A DNA stretch of 64,000 bases, taken from NCBI GenBank assembly GCA_030704615.1, contig CM060731.1:67622756-67686755 (forward strand), written 5' to 3'. Position numbers and translations under genes: made by a program. Shown in pieces: positions 12,591 to 22,614 of the stretch. Within the stretch, counting starts at the first letter, position 1, and every line of letters begins with the position of its first letter. The notes beneath the pieces are model-generated. The model searched no databases. It had not been told where the DNA came from and saw only the letters and a list, made by a program, of their open reading frames with translations. Source of the stretch: Takakia lepidozioides (lineage: Eukaryota; Streptophyta; Takakiopsida; Takakiales; Takakiaceae).

Positions 12591-15500
12591 GGAGTTGATT
12601 GATTGCGCGAAGAGATACTTTGATCTTTGGGGGCTAGAGGCTAATGTCAGCAAATGTGCAGTGGTAGCATTCAACGACAGAGGAGAGGGAGGAAGTGATC
12701 TTAAGTGGCAGTGGGGTAGCCAAGAGATCCCGGTCCTCCCTTCCTACACTTACCTGGGCGTTGAGTTCTCCTCCAATTGTAATTGGGATGCACATATCCG
12801 GAAAGTTGTTCAAACTGGCAAGGGCAAAGCTCTGGGGCTCACTAAATTTTTCCACTGCAGAGGGGTCAACTCTGAGGTTAAGAAAACCATGCTTTGTCGC
12901 GTTATTAGACCTGCCTTGGAGTACGGATCTGCTATATGGGTTGATAACTCCAACCAGGCTAAGTCTCTAGAATCCATTCAAGTGGGGGTGCTTAAGGAGT
13001 GTATGTCAGCATGCTCCAAAACAGCCAATGTGGCTGTTCGGGGTGAGTTTGGCATTCCGTCCTTAAGCTCCCGACGAGATGAATTCAAGGTCAGATGGTG
13101 GGGTCAGCTGCAACATATGCCCAACACCAGATATCCTAAATTAATCGACTCTATATCTTGGAAACAGGACCGCCCTGTCAAACAGGCTAAGTCCTGGCAG
13201 AAGAGAGTAGAAGAGATCCTCAAGGACCTGGACCTGGATCCGCAAATCTTGACCCTGCTGGATAAATCTGACTTAGAGGCTGTAGTGTCCTCAGCCATGT
13301 CTGTTGCCATGAGATTGTCTGATGAAAATGAAGTTAGGCAGAAAACTTCCCTGAACTTGTTTCCAGTCTGTGACATGGGGGAGGACATCTTGGATGACCT
13401 CAAGGGTCTACCCACTCTCGGCACTAGACTGAAATTTAAACTCAGGGCAGGAAGCCTACCTTTGAACAGCAAACAGAAGCAGAGAGGAAAGGGAGAGTGC
13501 AATTGCCCGTTGTGTGGGCAATCTGAAGACAGTATTCATTTTCTGATACACTGTCCGGGGTTCTCTCACCAAAGAGACGCTCTCTTCAAATCTATTAAGG
13601 GAATTGTGCCTGTACCCCTGTTTACCAACTTTGAAAGTCTCGAGGCTGAGCCAAAAGCCCAGGCCCTCCTGAGGCCTAGTTTTTGGGCAAATCACACACA
13701 GCAGATTGATGCTTGTGTGAAGGGATTTCTAGAGGATATCTGGAAAACCCGGATTAATTCTTTATATGGAGGTAAGTCTTACTACCAACGTCAGCCCCTG
13801 ACAGAGGTAGGTTCTGTCCCTTTTGTTCCCGCTCAAACTGGGCGCAGGGTCAATGGCCACAAGGCTACGGCAAACAACGTCTTATGAGTACAATCTCTCT
13901 CTCTCTCAGTGGCCACAAGGCTACAGCAAACGTCTTATGAGTACATTCTCACTCTCTCTCTACTACCAGCGTCAGCCCCTGACAAAGGTAGTTTCTGTCC
14001 CTTTGCGTTCCGCTCAAACTGGGCGCGGGGTCAATCGCCACAAGGCTATGGCAAACAACATCTTATGAGTACATTCTCTTCTAAAAGCTCATCACCGTGC
14101 CTAAAGCCCTGGCTCTGTTGAGGCTAACTGCTGGGTACTTTCCAGTGGGGTACTCCAAAGGAAGATGTAACCAAGCCTCACAAAGGCTGGTGTCTCCGTC
14201 TTTCATGAGTGTTAGTTCCAACATTTTGACTCGCCTCATTGTTTGCATCAAAGATGGAGGAGGTGCACTATACAGGATTCATCTGCAAGATGCTGGAAAC
14301 CAAAATTATGCAGGTCCTTCGCTTCAAGCATGGCCAGGTACACCCCCCTCACTCATTCTGACCATAAAGCCAGCGTTTTGTGCAGCCAGCTTATGCCTGT
14401 GGAAAGATTTCTGTTTTCGGCTGACAGACTCACCATTTTGTTTTATTTTTCCGCCGGATTCAGGGCAGATGAGGGCAGATCACTGCATCTATCTCCAACA
14501 TTGGGATTATGTATTTTGTGTTTGTTTGTTTGAAGAAGTTAGTTCCTCCCTTGATTGGATGTAGAAGTGGGTATAATCCGATTTGTATCATTGCATCTAA
14601 GATCAAATTAGCATCCCCGAGAGTTGGGATGTTGGAGGAAGACTGAGTACTTGGGGCGCAGTTAGCTTTTGTAGCAAAATCTGAGACTATATTTTCATAG
14701 ATCCCACTATTTTGCAGAGCTGGGTGGCCAGTCTTGAAATACCTTTGTAATTGTTCCAACTGTCTGAAATGAGGGGCTGAAAAAACAAAGTGGGCCTCCC
14801 TCTGGGATTCTAGGATACTCTTTTGCTATGAGCGTCACACAGTCTGCAAGATTTACGTATATGATCATGTTTTCTTGTTGGTGTTTTGCTGTATTGGTAT
14901 TCCAGCACCTTCTTTCGGGTCTTTCATTGATGAATGCTAGCCTTCCTCTCGAAAGTGTTCCCTTGCTACCACGATAATTGATCTGTACTCTGTGATCTCT
15001 GCATACCCATCAGGCAGAAATCTCTTGTTGTACACCCACAGAGCAGTGATGAGAGATTTCCAGACTTATAAATGCCAGTTCTGCTTCTGATCCTGCTGAT
15101 GGACAAACTGGTCATAGTCTGAGCTCTGGGGGCTTGATTTTTCTTCGCGGGTCTGACTGACGAAACCGTAGTGCATGTGAGCTGCAAAGCCTCCCTGGTA
15201 ATAAATCCTCATCAGTATGGAGATGAGTGATCTTCTTCGTAGGAAAGTGGAAAATAGATCTCAAAAAGTGGCTCTTCCAGCTCTTTCATGAACAGTGCAA
15301 CACTATTGATTTAGACCACTAGAGTACCTTGCCTCTGATTATCACAAGAAAGTGTAAATTGAAAGAAGCTAATGGAGTTTTCAATCACTGGGAATCAAGG
15401 AACACAACAGTTTTGTGTGTGGAAAAAGTGCTAATTGTTTGGGTCATTGGTTGTCTTAATTATTGCAGGTGTACTCTGTGGCAGTTTCTGCATTCTTGGG

Positions 15501-17269
15501 AGGTAGCAAACCGTCAAGAGTTGGTAATGTGCGTGGGGATGTTGCCATCAGCTTCTCATGTGACCCCGATAGTGCATGGACATTGGTATGCATCCTTGCT
15601 CTACCTTACATGTTTTTGTGCCAGTTATTAGCCTTGAATGACCTAGCGTCAACTTCTTAGTTGTAAGGGTTGCTATCTATGCCAAACATCATGAGGTTTC
15701 AGTATTGTTATTGCATCCTTATGGGAGGAATGGATTGGGGCTCTCATGATAGTTTATAACAGTAGTAGCCACTTTCTAGCCTAATGTCCTGCTACCTGGA
15801 CTGCTACCTACACATGTATTGGTCCCAAGTATGTTTGCTGGAGTTTGCTGAATACCTTGTAACTAAAGCCTTAGTGCCATGATTGTGTGAAGGTGGACCT
15901 TGCCTTACAAGAAGTAACACGGCTGCAAGATGAAGGCCCTACAGCTGAAGATGTGGAAACTGTGCTCGAGCTTGAGCAGCGTACTTACGAGAATGGACAG
16001 CAGGTCCGTATCTTGTTCACTAATGTTTGGATGAATGGACAGCTGATTTCTTAGTAGTTTTTTGCGGTTTAGCAATTGTTCTTATCTTTGGGGCCAAAGC
16101 AGATTGTTGAAAGATGGTGTCAAGGGTGTTTGGTTTTTCTGTCGTCGATAGGATCTGCATTACCTTGTATTATTGTCTGTAAGCATAGGGAGTGCTGAAT
16201 GAAGAAGTAGGTATGTAAACCAGCTGCAGGACTTGGTGCCTTTTGACCAGCTCGAATTGGTCAGAGAAAACCAATTGTAAGCGACAGGAGTAGTGCCAGG
16301 CCTCTGACTCTTGAATAAAAGCTGTGCCACACCATTTGTGATAATAATGACTATTTAATTATAATGGCAAAGAATAACTCGCCACAGAGGCACCTTACTA
16401 GTTGGGTTTAGGGAGTTGTCTACATGTATGTGCTGAATTGAGCAAGCATGCTCAAAGGCCTTTCTGTACCGCTTTTAGAGATGTGCCATCTTATAAGTGG
16501 GCATCATGTTGCAGGAAAACGGGTATTGGCTGGACCGTTTATTACGAGCTTACCAGTCTCGAGCCTACTCAGGAGATTTGAATGCCTCATTTCAGGCAAG
16601 CTTTATTTAAAGTTTGGATCCCAACTCCTTACTAGGTGTTGTCCACTTGTTGGTCAGATTATCAGTTGTACATTCCCAATAAGAAATTTCAGTTTTGATG
16701 TTGCGCTCATTGTCCTTATCTCAGGCTCATGGAAAATATTACATTTGAAGGTTGAGGGGAGTTTGGGGAATCACATGAAGAGAGGGAGAGAGGGAGTGGT
16801 GATATTCAGTGATCAGAAGCATGGTGCTAATAAGGAGAAACTGCAGGCCCAGGAAGCATGGCGAAAGGCAGTGAGGACAGTGTTGACTCCGGTGACCATG
16901 CAAGAGGCGCTGCGGCGCATTCTGCCAGTACCTTGCCAAGAGCATCACACAGCAGTCACACTCATGCCCAAGAGCCCTCACCTGAAACAGTTCCTGTCGA
17001 GCCTCATCAAAACCAGAATGAGTCTGAGTGCAGAGAGTAAGGTGGGAAAAGACTTGAGCTAAGATTGCCTCAAATGTTCAGGTTCCAAGCCATGGCTCAC
17101 TTGGAAGCAATGAATCATGTTTATAATTTGCGTATAAGTTTCTTTGCAGTCCGGATTATAAAGAGGGATCGATATACTGAACACGGTGTGGTTCATGCAG
17201 GTAGTTCTGGCTGCAGCAGGGGTACTTGTTTTTGGAGCTGTCTTGTGGCGTTATTCTGCAAGGACCTAA
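3310..17269 (+). CDS. Insulinase-type (M16) zinc metalloprotease, zinc protease PQQL-like, 21 exons
   Basis: Exons: 3310-3509, 3956-4202, 4548-4673, 6311-6448, 6852-6995, 7269-7526, 8434-8571, 9022-9091, 9319-9532, 9965-10070, 10554-10787, 11249-11413, 11681-11830, 11971-12062, 12304-12385, 14254-14337, 15469-15585, 15893-16003, 16515-16595, 16847-17041, 17201-17269. All phases agree, giving 3021 nt or 1006 aa with no stop. Zinc site: the inverted motif HIVEH (HxxEH) early in exon 2, with the distal glutamate expected in the EKERGAVLEE segment of exon 3. The repeated M16 half-domain architecture is visible (ELILSNGMRVCYR in exon 10, AYANRVRELNYGNSYYF in exon 12, FLGGSKPSRVGNVRGD in exon 17). 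The last exon encodes a hydrophobic tail, VVLAAAGVLVFGAVLW, then RYSART, suggesting a C-terminal membrane anchor. The closest family I recognise is the Arabidopsis At5g56730-type insulinase, whose tail is similar. Intron 19 uses a GC donor (GCAAGC). A LINE lies in intron 15. The start is the first ATG in frame with the conserved GVKYGVLENGL block. Confidence 0.92.
10990..11143 (+). ncRNA. Intronic long foldback resembling a miRNA precursor or small MITE
   Basis: The element lies inside protease intron 11. CCAAACAACCACTGCTGTGG (11017-11036) is perfectly complementary to 11107-11126. Pairing continues through a CTCTTATCAGGA/TCCTGATAAGAG helix close to a loop of about 25 nt, and outward to GGCCTT/AAGGCC at the base. 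The long, almost fully paired arms around a short loop look like a plant MIRNA precursor, or like a recently inserted inverted-repeat MITE. Expression cannot be judged from sequence. Confidence 0.55.
12558..12588 (+). repeat. (CT)n microsatellite at the 5' boundary of the LINE copy
   Basis: A tract of about 15 CT units runs directly into CCAG and the truncated LINE reading frame. The tract followed by CAG also looks like a 3' splice site, but the protease exons do not use it. Confidence 0.9.
12589..13787 (+). mobile_element. 5'-truncated non-LTR retrotransposon (LINE): C-terminal reverse transcriptase plus zf-RVT region
   Basis: One uninterrupted frame runs from the CT tract to a TGA at 13885-13887, into the 3' repeats. 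It starts inside the reverse transcriptase (LQELIDCAKRYFDLWGLEANVSK region, then YTYLGVEF) and ends in a Cys-rich zinc-binding module, CNCPLCGQSEDSIHFLIHCPG, typical of the zf-RVT domain at the end of plant and invertebrate LINE ORF2. The endonuclease and catalytic RT palm are missing, so the copy is dead on arrival. It lies in intron 15 of the M16 protease in the same orientation as the gene. The uninterrupted frame suggests a fairly young insertion. A related, more decayed fragment is at 60988-61475. Confidence 0.85.
13788..14085 (+). repeat. Tandem LINE 3'-terminal units
   Basis: A unit beginning TACTACCAACGTCAGCCCCT and ending CTTATGAGTACA + (TC)n occurs at 13785-13907, as a short partial copy at 13910-13960, and again at 13961-14078. 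Each unit ends in a TC-rich run. The same terminus occurs in reverse orientation near 59768-59829, so it is the conserved 3' end of this LINE family rather than a local accident. Confidence 0.7.
14460..15187 (-). pseudogene. Unidentified antisense coding relic in protease intron 16
   Basis: Reading the - strand from 15187 to 14460 gives protein-like blocks in shifting frames, such as ITALWVYNKRFLPDGYA, EYPRIPEGGPLCFFSPSF and YFKTGHPALQNSGIYENIV. These blocks look more like decayed coding sequence than random intron. I recognise no family. Transposon-derived protein is the likeliest source, by inference. Confidence 0.3.
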
Positions 17270-18793
17270 ATTCTTGCCATGGGCTTGTAATGTCTCAGTA
17301 GTTTACCTGCCAGGATATTTATCAAATCAGATTCATACATCAATTTTGGCTGCCTCGTCTTCTGAAATTGGGGGAATTATATAGTTAGCAAGGTGTAAGA
17401 AGATAAGAGCGGAGAGTTGTATTTTTAGGGTGACTGCGGAGATGCCACACCATTTGTAGGATTCCACACCAATACAAAAATGTCCGAAGAGGTTATCTGT
17501 TTCTTTTGCTGCTTGAAATGTGACCACTCGTATGTTTTGAATCAGAGGGGGCACATGCAGGGCTATTTTCCTTCTCTGTCTGTCCTCCATCTGTCTCTCT
17601 GCCATGATGTGCTCCATACCAACTAGAGGTGCGGTCCATGGCAAGCAATCTCTGATGAGCACATACACCATCCCTCTCGACAGTGGAAAGCTTCACAATC
17701 TTGCAGATACAATGTCGGTGGAGAGAATTGTGAGCCCACTGCACTGCAGTCAGTGGCCTCAAGCATGTGTAGCCCTGTGTTACACTTATACACCAGAAGG
17801 GTGAGGTTCCGCAACTGCGCATGTTCGATAGTGCATCACCTATGAAACATCGGTTGTGCTTGCAATGAACCTTTTGATGCAATGTGAGCGTGTGATGGAG
17901 GATTGTTGTGTTTCGGTTCCACATCAAAGAAGATAAGAAAGCCCCTGCTCATTCTTGTGTGCAAGGCATGGACACAAGAGTTGCAGGGCACGTCCTCTGG
18001 ATGGTGTGAGGTCAATCCAGCTCAGGATGGTGCGACACATCATGAATTGATGACAGTCCAAGCCCCCTGAACAAACAAGGCAAGATGGGTTCAGACGAGT
18101 GTTGGAAGGCAAGGGATGTCTAGTGAATTCAGGTCTTGCCTGGTCCATTGGCAGGGAATGGTCAATCACTAAATCTCCCTTAAACCTCCCTTGGTTCTTC
18201 AAACTTGGCATGAATCCTGTGGTCTGCAAGCACAACCGAGTAAGGTAGTCAAGTTCTTTACAAACATCTGTGAACTTTTTGTTGTCAATCTCCTACTGTG
18301 TCATGTGGATAGTTGGTGTTATGTCAAATTTTTTATTTCATAAGTAGCAGTTTTAATACTTATATCAGCCGCATAACAACTGGCTTGGATTGAATGTTTC
18401 CAACCTAATGTGCAGGGAATCTGATTCAGTGCTGAAGAAGATAATTGACTATGCCACTCTGGAGATCAAAACCCTGGTGATTGCTGAGACTGTTGTGCCC
18501 TACGACCGATAGAAGCTGTACAACTATGTGAAACAACAGTTGGATGCATCAATGTGATTAGTGAGGCACAGAAGTGCAGTTCTCACCATGGTGAACTTGG
18601 CACCTATAGAGACTAGTGTCCACCCAGCAGCACCACCCCATGCCAACACACCCGGAAACAAACTCCACACCACACACACGCACGCACTCCACAGCAGCGA
18701 CCACCAAACCTGCCATCATAGCCCACCACCCTGTGAACACTCACACACACAAGGAACGCCAACAGAACATGACATCAGGAAATGCTAGAAATG
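17270..18793. other. Intergenic region between the protease gene and the transposon stack
   Basis: No gene is supported. Minus-strand frames at 17333-17927 and 17924-18235 show no motif I know. A CA-rich stretch (18640-18760) gives low-complexity translations. The 3' terminus of the piggyBac element may fall here, but no convincing TTAA-flanked inverted repeat was found. Confidence 0.4.
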
Positions 18794-18985
18794 TCACCTC
18801 GATCCATGGCGATGTGCCTCATTCCAGCATGCACCAAGGCACAAATGTTTGCCATCACATCTAAGGCAATAGTAAGGAGTACGGACATGACAAACACTAC
18901 ACAACCGCCTGTGTGTTGTGTGAAGGCATTGATGCACATATGTGCAAGAGGCATCGCCAGTGCTGTCTATGTTGTCTGTGGAGAT
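18794..18985 (-). pseudogene. piggyBac transposase relic: C-terminal Cys-rich zinc finger
   Basis: The - strand frame encodes a Cys-rich module, LCSVCHVRTPYYCLRC, then HLCLGACWNEAH. This CxxC...YYCxxC...CLxxCxxxxH pattern is the C-terminal cross-brace zinc finger of piggyBac-family transposases, which binds the transposon ends. It is separated from the catalytic domain by the inserted SINE and is in a shifted frame relative to it. Confidence 0.75.
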
Positions 18986-18997
18986 CCCTATTGTCAA

Positions 18998-19212
18998 GCA
19001 GGGATCTCCACTAGCATGTAGCCCAGTGGTAATGGGCACATACCACGTTCGGATGTGGTTGTGGGTTCAAACCTCGGTCTAGTGTATCATGTAGGTGTCC
19101 ACCTTTCAGCTAGAAGGCAGTAGCCCTTGTGGTGAAGTGACACCATAAGTTACACTCCCTTCGGAAGACATCATATATATTTATTTATTTATTTTATTTT
19201 ATTTTATTTTTT
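18998..19212 (+). mobile_element. tRNA-derived SINE with 12-bp target-site duplication
   Basis: The duplication CCCTATTGTCAA occurs at 18986-18997 and again at 19213-19224, exactly flanking the element. The head contains an RNA polymerase III A box (TAGCCCAGTGG, 19019-19029) and B box (GGTTCAAACC, 19064-19073) at tRNA spacing. A tRNA-unrelated body follows, then an ATTT-rich tail (about 19168-19212). It interrupts the piggyBac transposase frame, so it is younger than that element. Plant Au-like SINEs have a similar tRNA head; the family was not determined. Confidence 0.88.
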
Positions 19213-19911
19213 CCCTATTGTCAATGCATAAGCCAGCGCCAAATTGAAACTCTAAATGGCTCATGGCCCACCGGCCCATCTTGGTGACATTGGTTGAATG
19301 CAAGATATATGCATTCACCATCGTTGTGTCCATAAGGAAGAAGAATAGCCGATGTCATTGTCAGTGACAATTACATGCCTCAAACCATGCAATCCCGCAG
19401 CAAGACTAGTGACAACATCATAACCCTCATCTTTGCCACTTTTTGGCCTTTCGCTCTCAAGCCCCCCTGCATTCTTCCCAAAGTAAACAGAGAAATCGTA
19501 CACATAAGAAGTCTCCGAATCATCCAATGCCCACAACTTCATGCCCCCACTTGCATGGCTTATTTGGCATGTACATCCTCATCGCACAATATTTGCCCTT
19601 GTAACGGATCATGACCTCGCCAACCGTCAACATCTTATGAAGATTCCAGAGCGACTTACATCTAGCAACTACTTCATCGCAAACCCACCTAAGCTTTCCC
19701 AACTGTTAAAATTGGGACTGCCATGATCAGAGACTAGAGTGGTATTGCCAACAAGGTGCAAATATCTAAGTATGGCCTCCCACCTGCGAATGACAGGACA
19801 AGAGAAGAATACCTCAGAGTGTTTTCCAGTAACACAGAGTTCCGGGCAGCTTCTTCATGCCCATAAACACACAAATACCAATCCAAACCCGCAATTCAGG
19901 AACTATCAATT
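19213..19911 (-). pseudogene. piggyBac transposase relic: DDE catalytic domain
   Basis: Read right to left on the - strand, the blocks occur in the order of the DDE_Tnp_1_7 (piggyBac) domain. They are a GICVFMGMKKLPG helix with a nearby YW, RWEAILRYLHLVGN, TVGEVMIRYKGKY, MYMPNKPCKWGHEV, LWALDDSETSYVYDFSVYFGK, VIVTDNDIGYSS, and DTTMVNAYILHS. The first catalytic Asp, in the expected 'DE-M' motif, appears as Gly (VGEVM). The second (VTDN) is present, and the Asp of DTTMVNAY fits the third. There are at least three frameshifts plus a stop after YWKTL. The N-terminal part resumes at 54550-54826, beyond LTR element D. Confidence 0.82.
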
Positions 19912-19915
19912 CCTT

Positions 19916-20520
19916 TGTCATGGTTTTAGTCATGGTTAACTAGAATTACCTACTTCTAGTTAACTAGGACATTTTGGATATTTAGTGGGACAAGAAGGGG
20001 GTGTTTCTTTTGTCTTCTACAGCTAGGCCAGCCTGCAGGTCTTCTTCTCCTGTGACTGTAAGACGGTTCGTGGGACACCAGAGGGTGTCAGTGCCATCTG
20101 TTCCTGCATATGTATAGTATCAAACATACATGCGAGGGATAGATCTGTGTAAGACCAGCTTCGAGGTGCGTACAACTTGCAGCTGCGTACAAAGAAGTGC
20201 GGTGCAGCTTCTCTACGACTTGGCCTAAGTTGGCATTTGGGCCACTGGCACAGTTAGACTAAATAGGAAGGGCCTCCATCCCTCTTTGTTATCCTTGAAA
20301 AAGTCTAAGACTGCCAAGCAAGGCCAGTCATGGTACAAGATGCATGCTTCTAGAGACTTCATTTGGTCTCACATGCCAAGTGAGGTGTCAAACCTCACTT
20401 GGGACATGGGGATGGGTTTTCCCCTTATGAGTGTTGAGGAGGGCTCATCTTCTTGTAGTTGAGCCTCCATAAGCCTCTCCCACCTCCATAGCTCTAGCTA
20501 TTGAGAAGGAGTGTGATGAG
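19916..20520 (+). repeat. 5' LTR-derived segment of element D
   Basis: Bases 19916-19984 match 47475-47543, and 20364-20520 match about 47566-47730 (shared GACTTCATTTGGTCTCACAT and CTCATCTTCTTGTAGTTGAG). Between them this copy has about 380 bp that the 3' copy lacks. After about 20520 the two copies diverge, and the expected LTR end (…GCACGACA) was not found. The 5' LTR is therefore rearranged or truncated. Confidence 0.65.
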
Positions 20521-21526
20521 GTAGCTCAAGAGAAGCTAAGAAGTGGTTGTTCTATCCATGGTGAAATGAAGCCAAGTGGGGTTTTATTTGGTTGACAAAC
20601 AAGCAAGCAAAGGCGGCGCTAGAAGGGAGTGCTTTTGCTAGTTCTATGAGTTATTGGATTGCTCTTGGTGAAGCAAGTGGTTGACCAAGCAAGTGGCGCA
20701 TGTGTGGAGCACGCTTTCCGAGTGTGGCTTCCAATTCAAGCTTGAGGAGAGCTAGAAGGTGAAGTGAGCAAGTTCATTCCTTGTGTATGAGGTGGTGCAT
20801 GTTGTGGAAGAAAAGCCAAGGAGCTACATAGGCTAGGGCTTGAAGACAACAAAAGCAACCACTTGGAGAGCATCAAGAAGCTCAAGATGACTCCAAAGGG
20901 AAGCATGTGGGTGAGAATTCTATCCATGATGATGTGAAACCAAGCCTAGAGTATTGAAGAGCTTGGAGCACATGTGGGAGATCATTGGAGGTGGTCTTCA
21001 TGAAGAAAGGAGATTGTGGCTCACGGCATGCATAGCAACTTCAACCATACATTAGCATGTGACAAGACAAGGAAGGGGAAGGTGAAGCTCATGTATTCAT
21101 TCCCTTTTTGCTTAAGTTTTGTGGTGGATGGTTGATCAAGCAAGTGATGCTTATGTGGAGCATGCTCTTTAGGGCTTGTGACTTCAAGTTTGAGAAGATG
21201 AGCTCTTGAATAGAGGTGTGGATACACATTATGATGAATGAAGAGAACACCTAGGTCAAGAGGTGGAAGTGTGTGTGACTAACCCATGCAAGGGAAAGCA
21301 CATGGAAGATGGCATACAAAATTCAAATTCAAGCAAGGCTTGGCGCTTGTCATTGGGCACATTAGCTTGCTATGAGTTCCAAGGAGATCAAGATGAACTT
21401 GTCAATTTGGGATGAATGCATTGCAAAGTAAGATAATGCAATCTTGCATGCATGTTAGGGGGGGAAGATACCATGAAGAAGGTGTTTCTTACTATACTCT
21501 ACAAACCCTAGTCTCCATATTCTTCA
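20521..21526. other. Non-coding 5' region of element D
   Basis: GA- and AAG-rich sequence with recurring GAGCTTGA, CAAGCAAG and TGGAGCA(C/T) words. It has no ORF with recognisable motifs. It lies between the D 5' LTR segment and a tandem hairpin array and is probably D leader or older repeat. Confidence 0.4.
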
Positions 21527-21533
21527 AGAAACT

Positions 21534-21760
21534 GTGTATGGGCTCCCTCTGCCCATCATACACTTTTGTGAACAGTGTATGGAACCCCTGCCCAACATAC
21601 ACTTTTGTGAACAGAGTATGGGCCCCCTCTGCCCAACATACGTTTTTGTGAACAGTGTATGGGCTCCATCTGCCCCACCATACACTTTTGTGAACAGTGT
21701 ATGGATACAAGTGGAGAGACTTTGCCTACCATACGTTTTCATTAAAAGTGTATGACATCC
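21534..21760 (+). repeat. Tandem array of hairpin units (about 42-bp period)
   Basis: CATACACT-TTTGTGAAC-AGTGTATG, an 8-bp perfect stem with a 9-nt loop, recurs about five times with small changes. The spacer is of the type GGGCTCC(C/A)TCTGCCCA. The last copy, CATACGTTTTCATTAAAAGTGTATG, is degenerate. The array has frames open on both strands because the unit is a multiple of three, but it is not a gene. Confidence 0.85.
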
Positions 21761-21779
21761 AGGGTGTATCTGGAGGAGT

Positions 21780-22130
21780 ATTGCCTTTGGAGGATCTTTG
21801 GGGGGTCCTTTGAGGAGCTTTTAAGACACTTGAAGAGCTCTTGAAGGGGTGTTTGGAGGACTATTTGGAGGACTATTGGGGATCCTTGAAGACCAATATT
21901 TAGCAAACATTTGGAGCTTTGGAGGGCTATTTGGAGGACTATTTTGGGGTCCTTGGAGGCTAATATTTGGCGAGCTTAAGGTGTCTTTGGCAACTTGTCT
22001 GAAGGATTTTTTGGGGTCATTGAGGGCCATGATTTGGCAGGCTTTGGGGGCCTTAGTGAGATTGTTTGAGAGACATCTTGAGGGCTCTTGGAGAGTTATT
22101 TGAGAGACCCTGGAAGGTAGTTATGTCTGT
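21780..22130 (+). repeat. Degenerate GGA/TTTGGAGGA-rich tandem repeat
   Basis: Units related to TTTGGAGGACTATTTGG and TTGGGGTCCTTGGAGG(C)TAATATTTGGC recur with drift, including two copies of an about 55-bp block (about 21890-21975). There is no coding signal. Confidence 0.6.
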
Positions 22131-22609
22131 TGGTCATGAGCAAGAGCGTTTAGAGATAGGGGGAGACTAGTGGGATGAGAGCATTCTGGGATTAGGAATT
22201 TCTTTAGTCAGGCTTCCTCGTAGTCTTCCACCCTCTATGTAGGCCAAAACCTTTCCGTAGGTGGAGGCAAGAGTTAGTCCGGGTTTGGGCTAGGGTGTCC
22301 TTGCAGGAGCGACACTGTGGAGTGTTTTTTTTGATGTGGGGGGGTTACTATCTTGATTTTCTTGTGTTTGGATCCCCCCCACACCTGCATGCTTGACTGT
22401 GCGCCATGTCAGTTTTGTGTGGGCGCTTGTTTTCATAGGAGGTTGGTCCGGATTTGATCACCGGCCAATCCTAAAGCATGTTGTCGGTGGTGAGGCTGGG
22501 GTGATGACCAGTCAGACCATCATTGTTTCTCTTATGGTGAGGCTGGGTTAATGACCAGCAGACCATATGAATGCTTGCGGTGGATGCAGGTGTAGGTTTA
22601 TGTTACAAA
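22131..22609. other. Element D leader upstream of the A insertion
   Basis: Non-coding. It contains an imperfect direct repeat of about 33 bp (GGTGAGGCTGGG..ATGACCAG..AGACCAT, near 22488 and 22538). It continues at 41959 after A is removed. Confidence 0.45.
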
Positions 22610-22614
22610 CCTAG

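Noticed and set aside
12558-12591. (CT)n followed by CAG as an additional protease acceptor site
   Set aside because: The protease frame joins 12385 directly to 14254 with conserved protein sequence on both sides (KGPTV|MEEVHYTGF). Using this site would insert LINE sequence.
17333-18235. Minus-strand ORFs of 100-144 aa after the protease gene
   Set aside because: No motifs, no splice-compatible structure and composition like the flanks.
21492-21755. Overlapping 72-79 aa ORFs on both strands with repeated peptides
   Set aside because: They are produced by the 42-bp tandem hairpin unit, whose length is a multiple of three.
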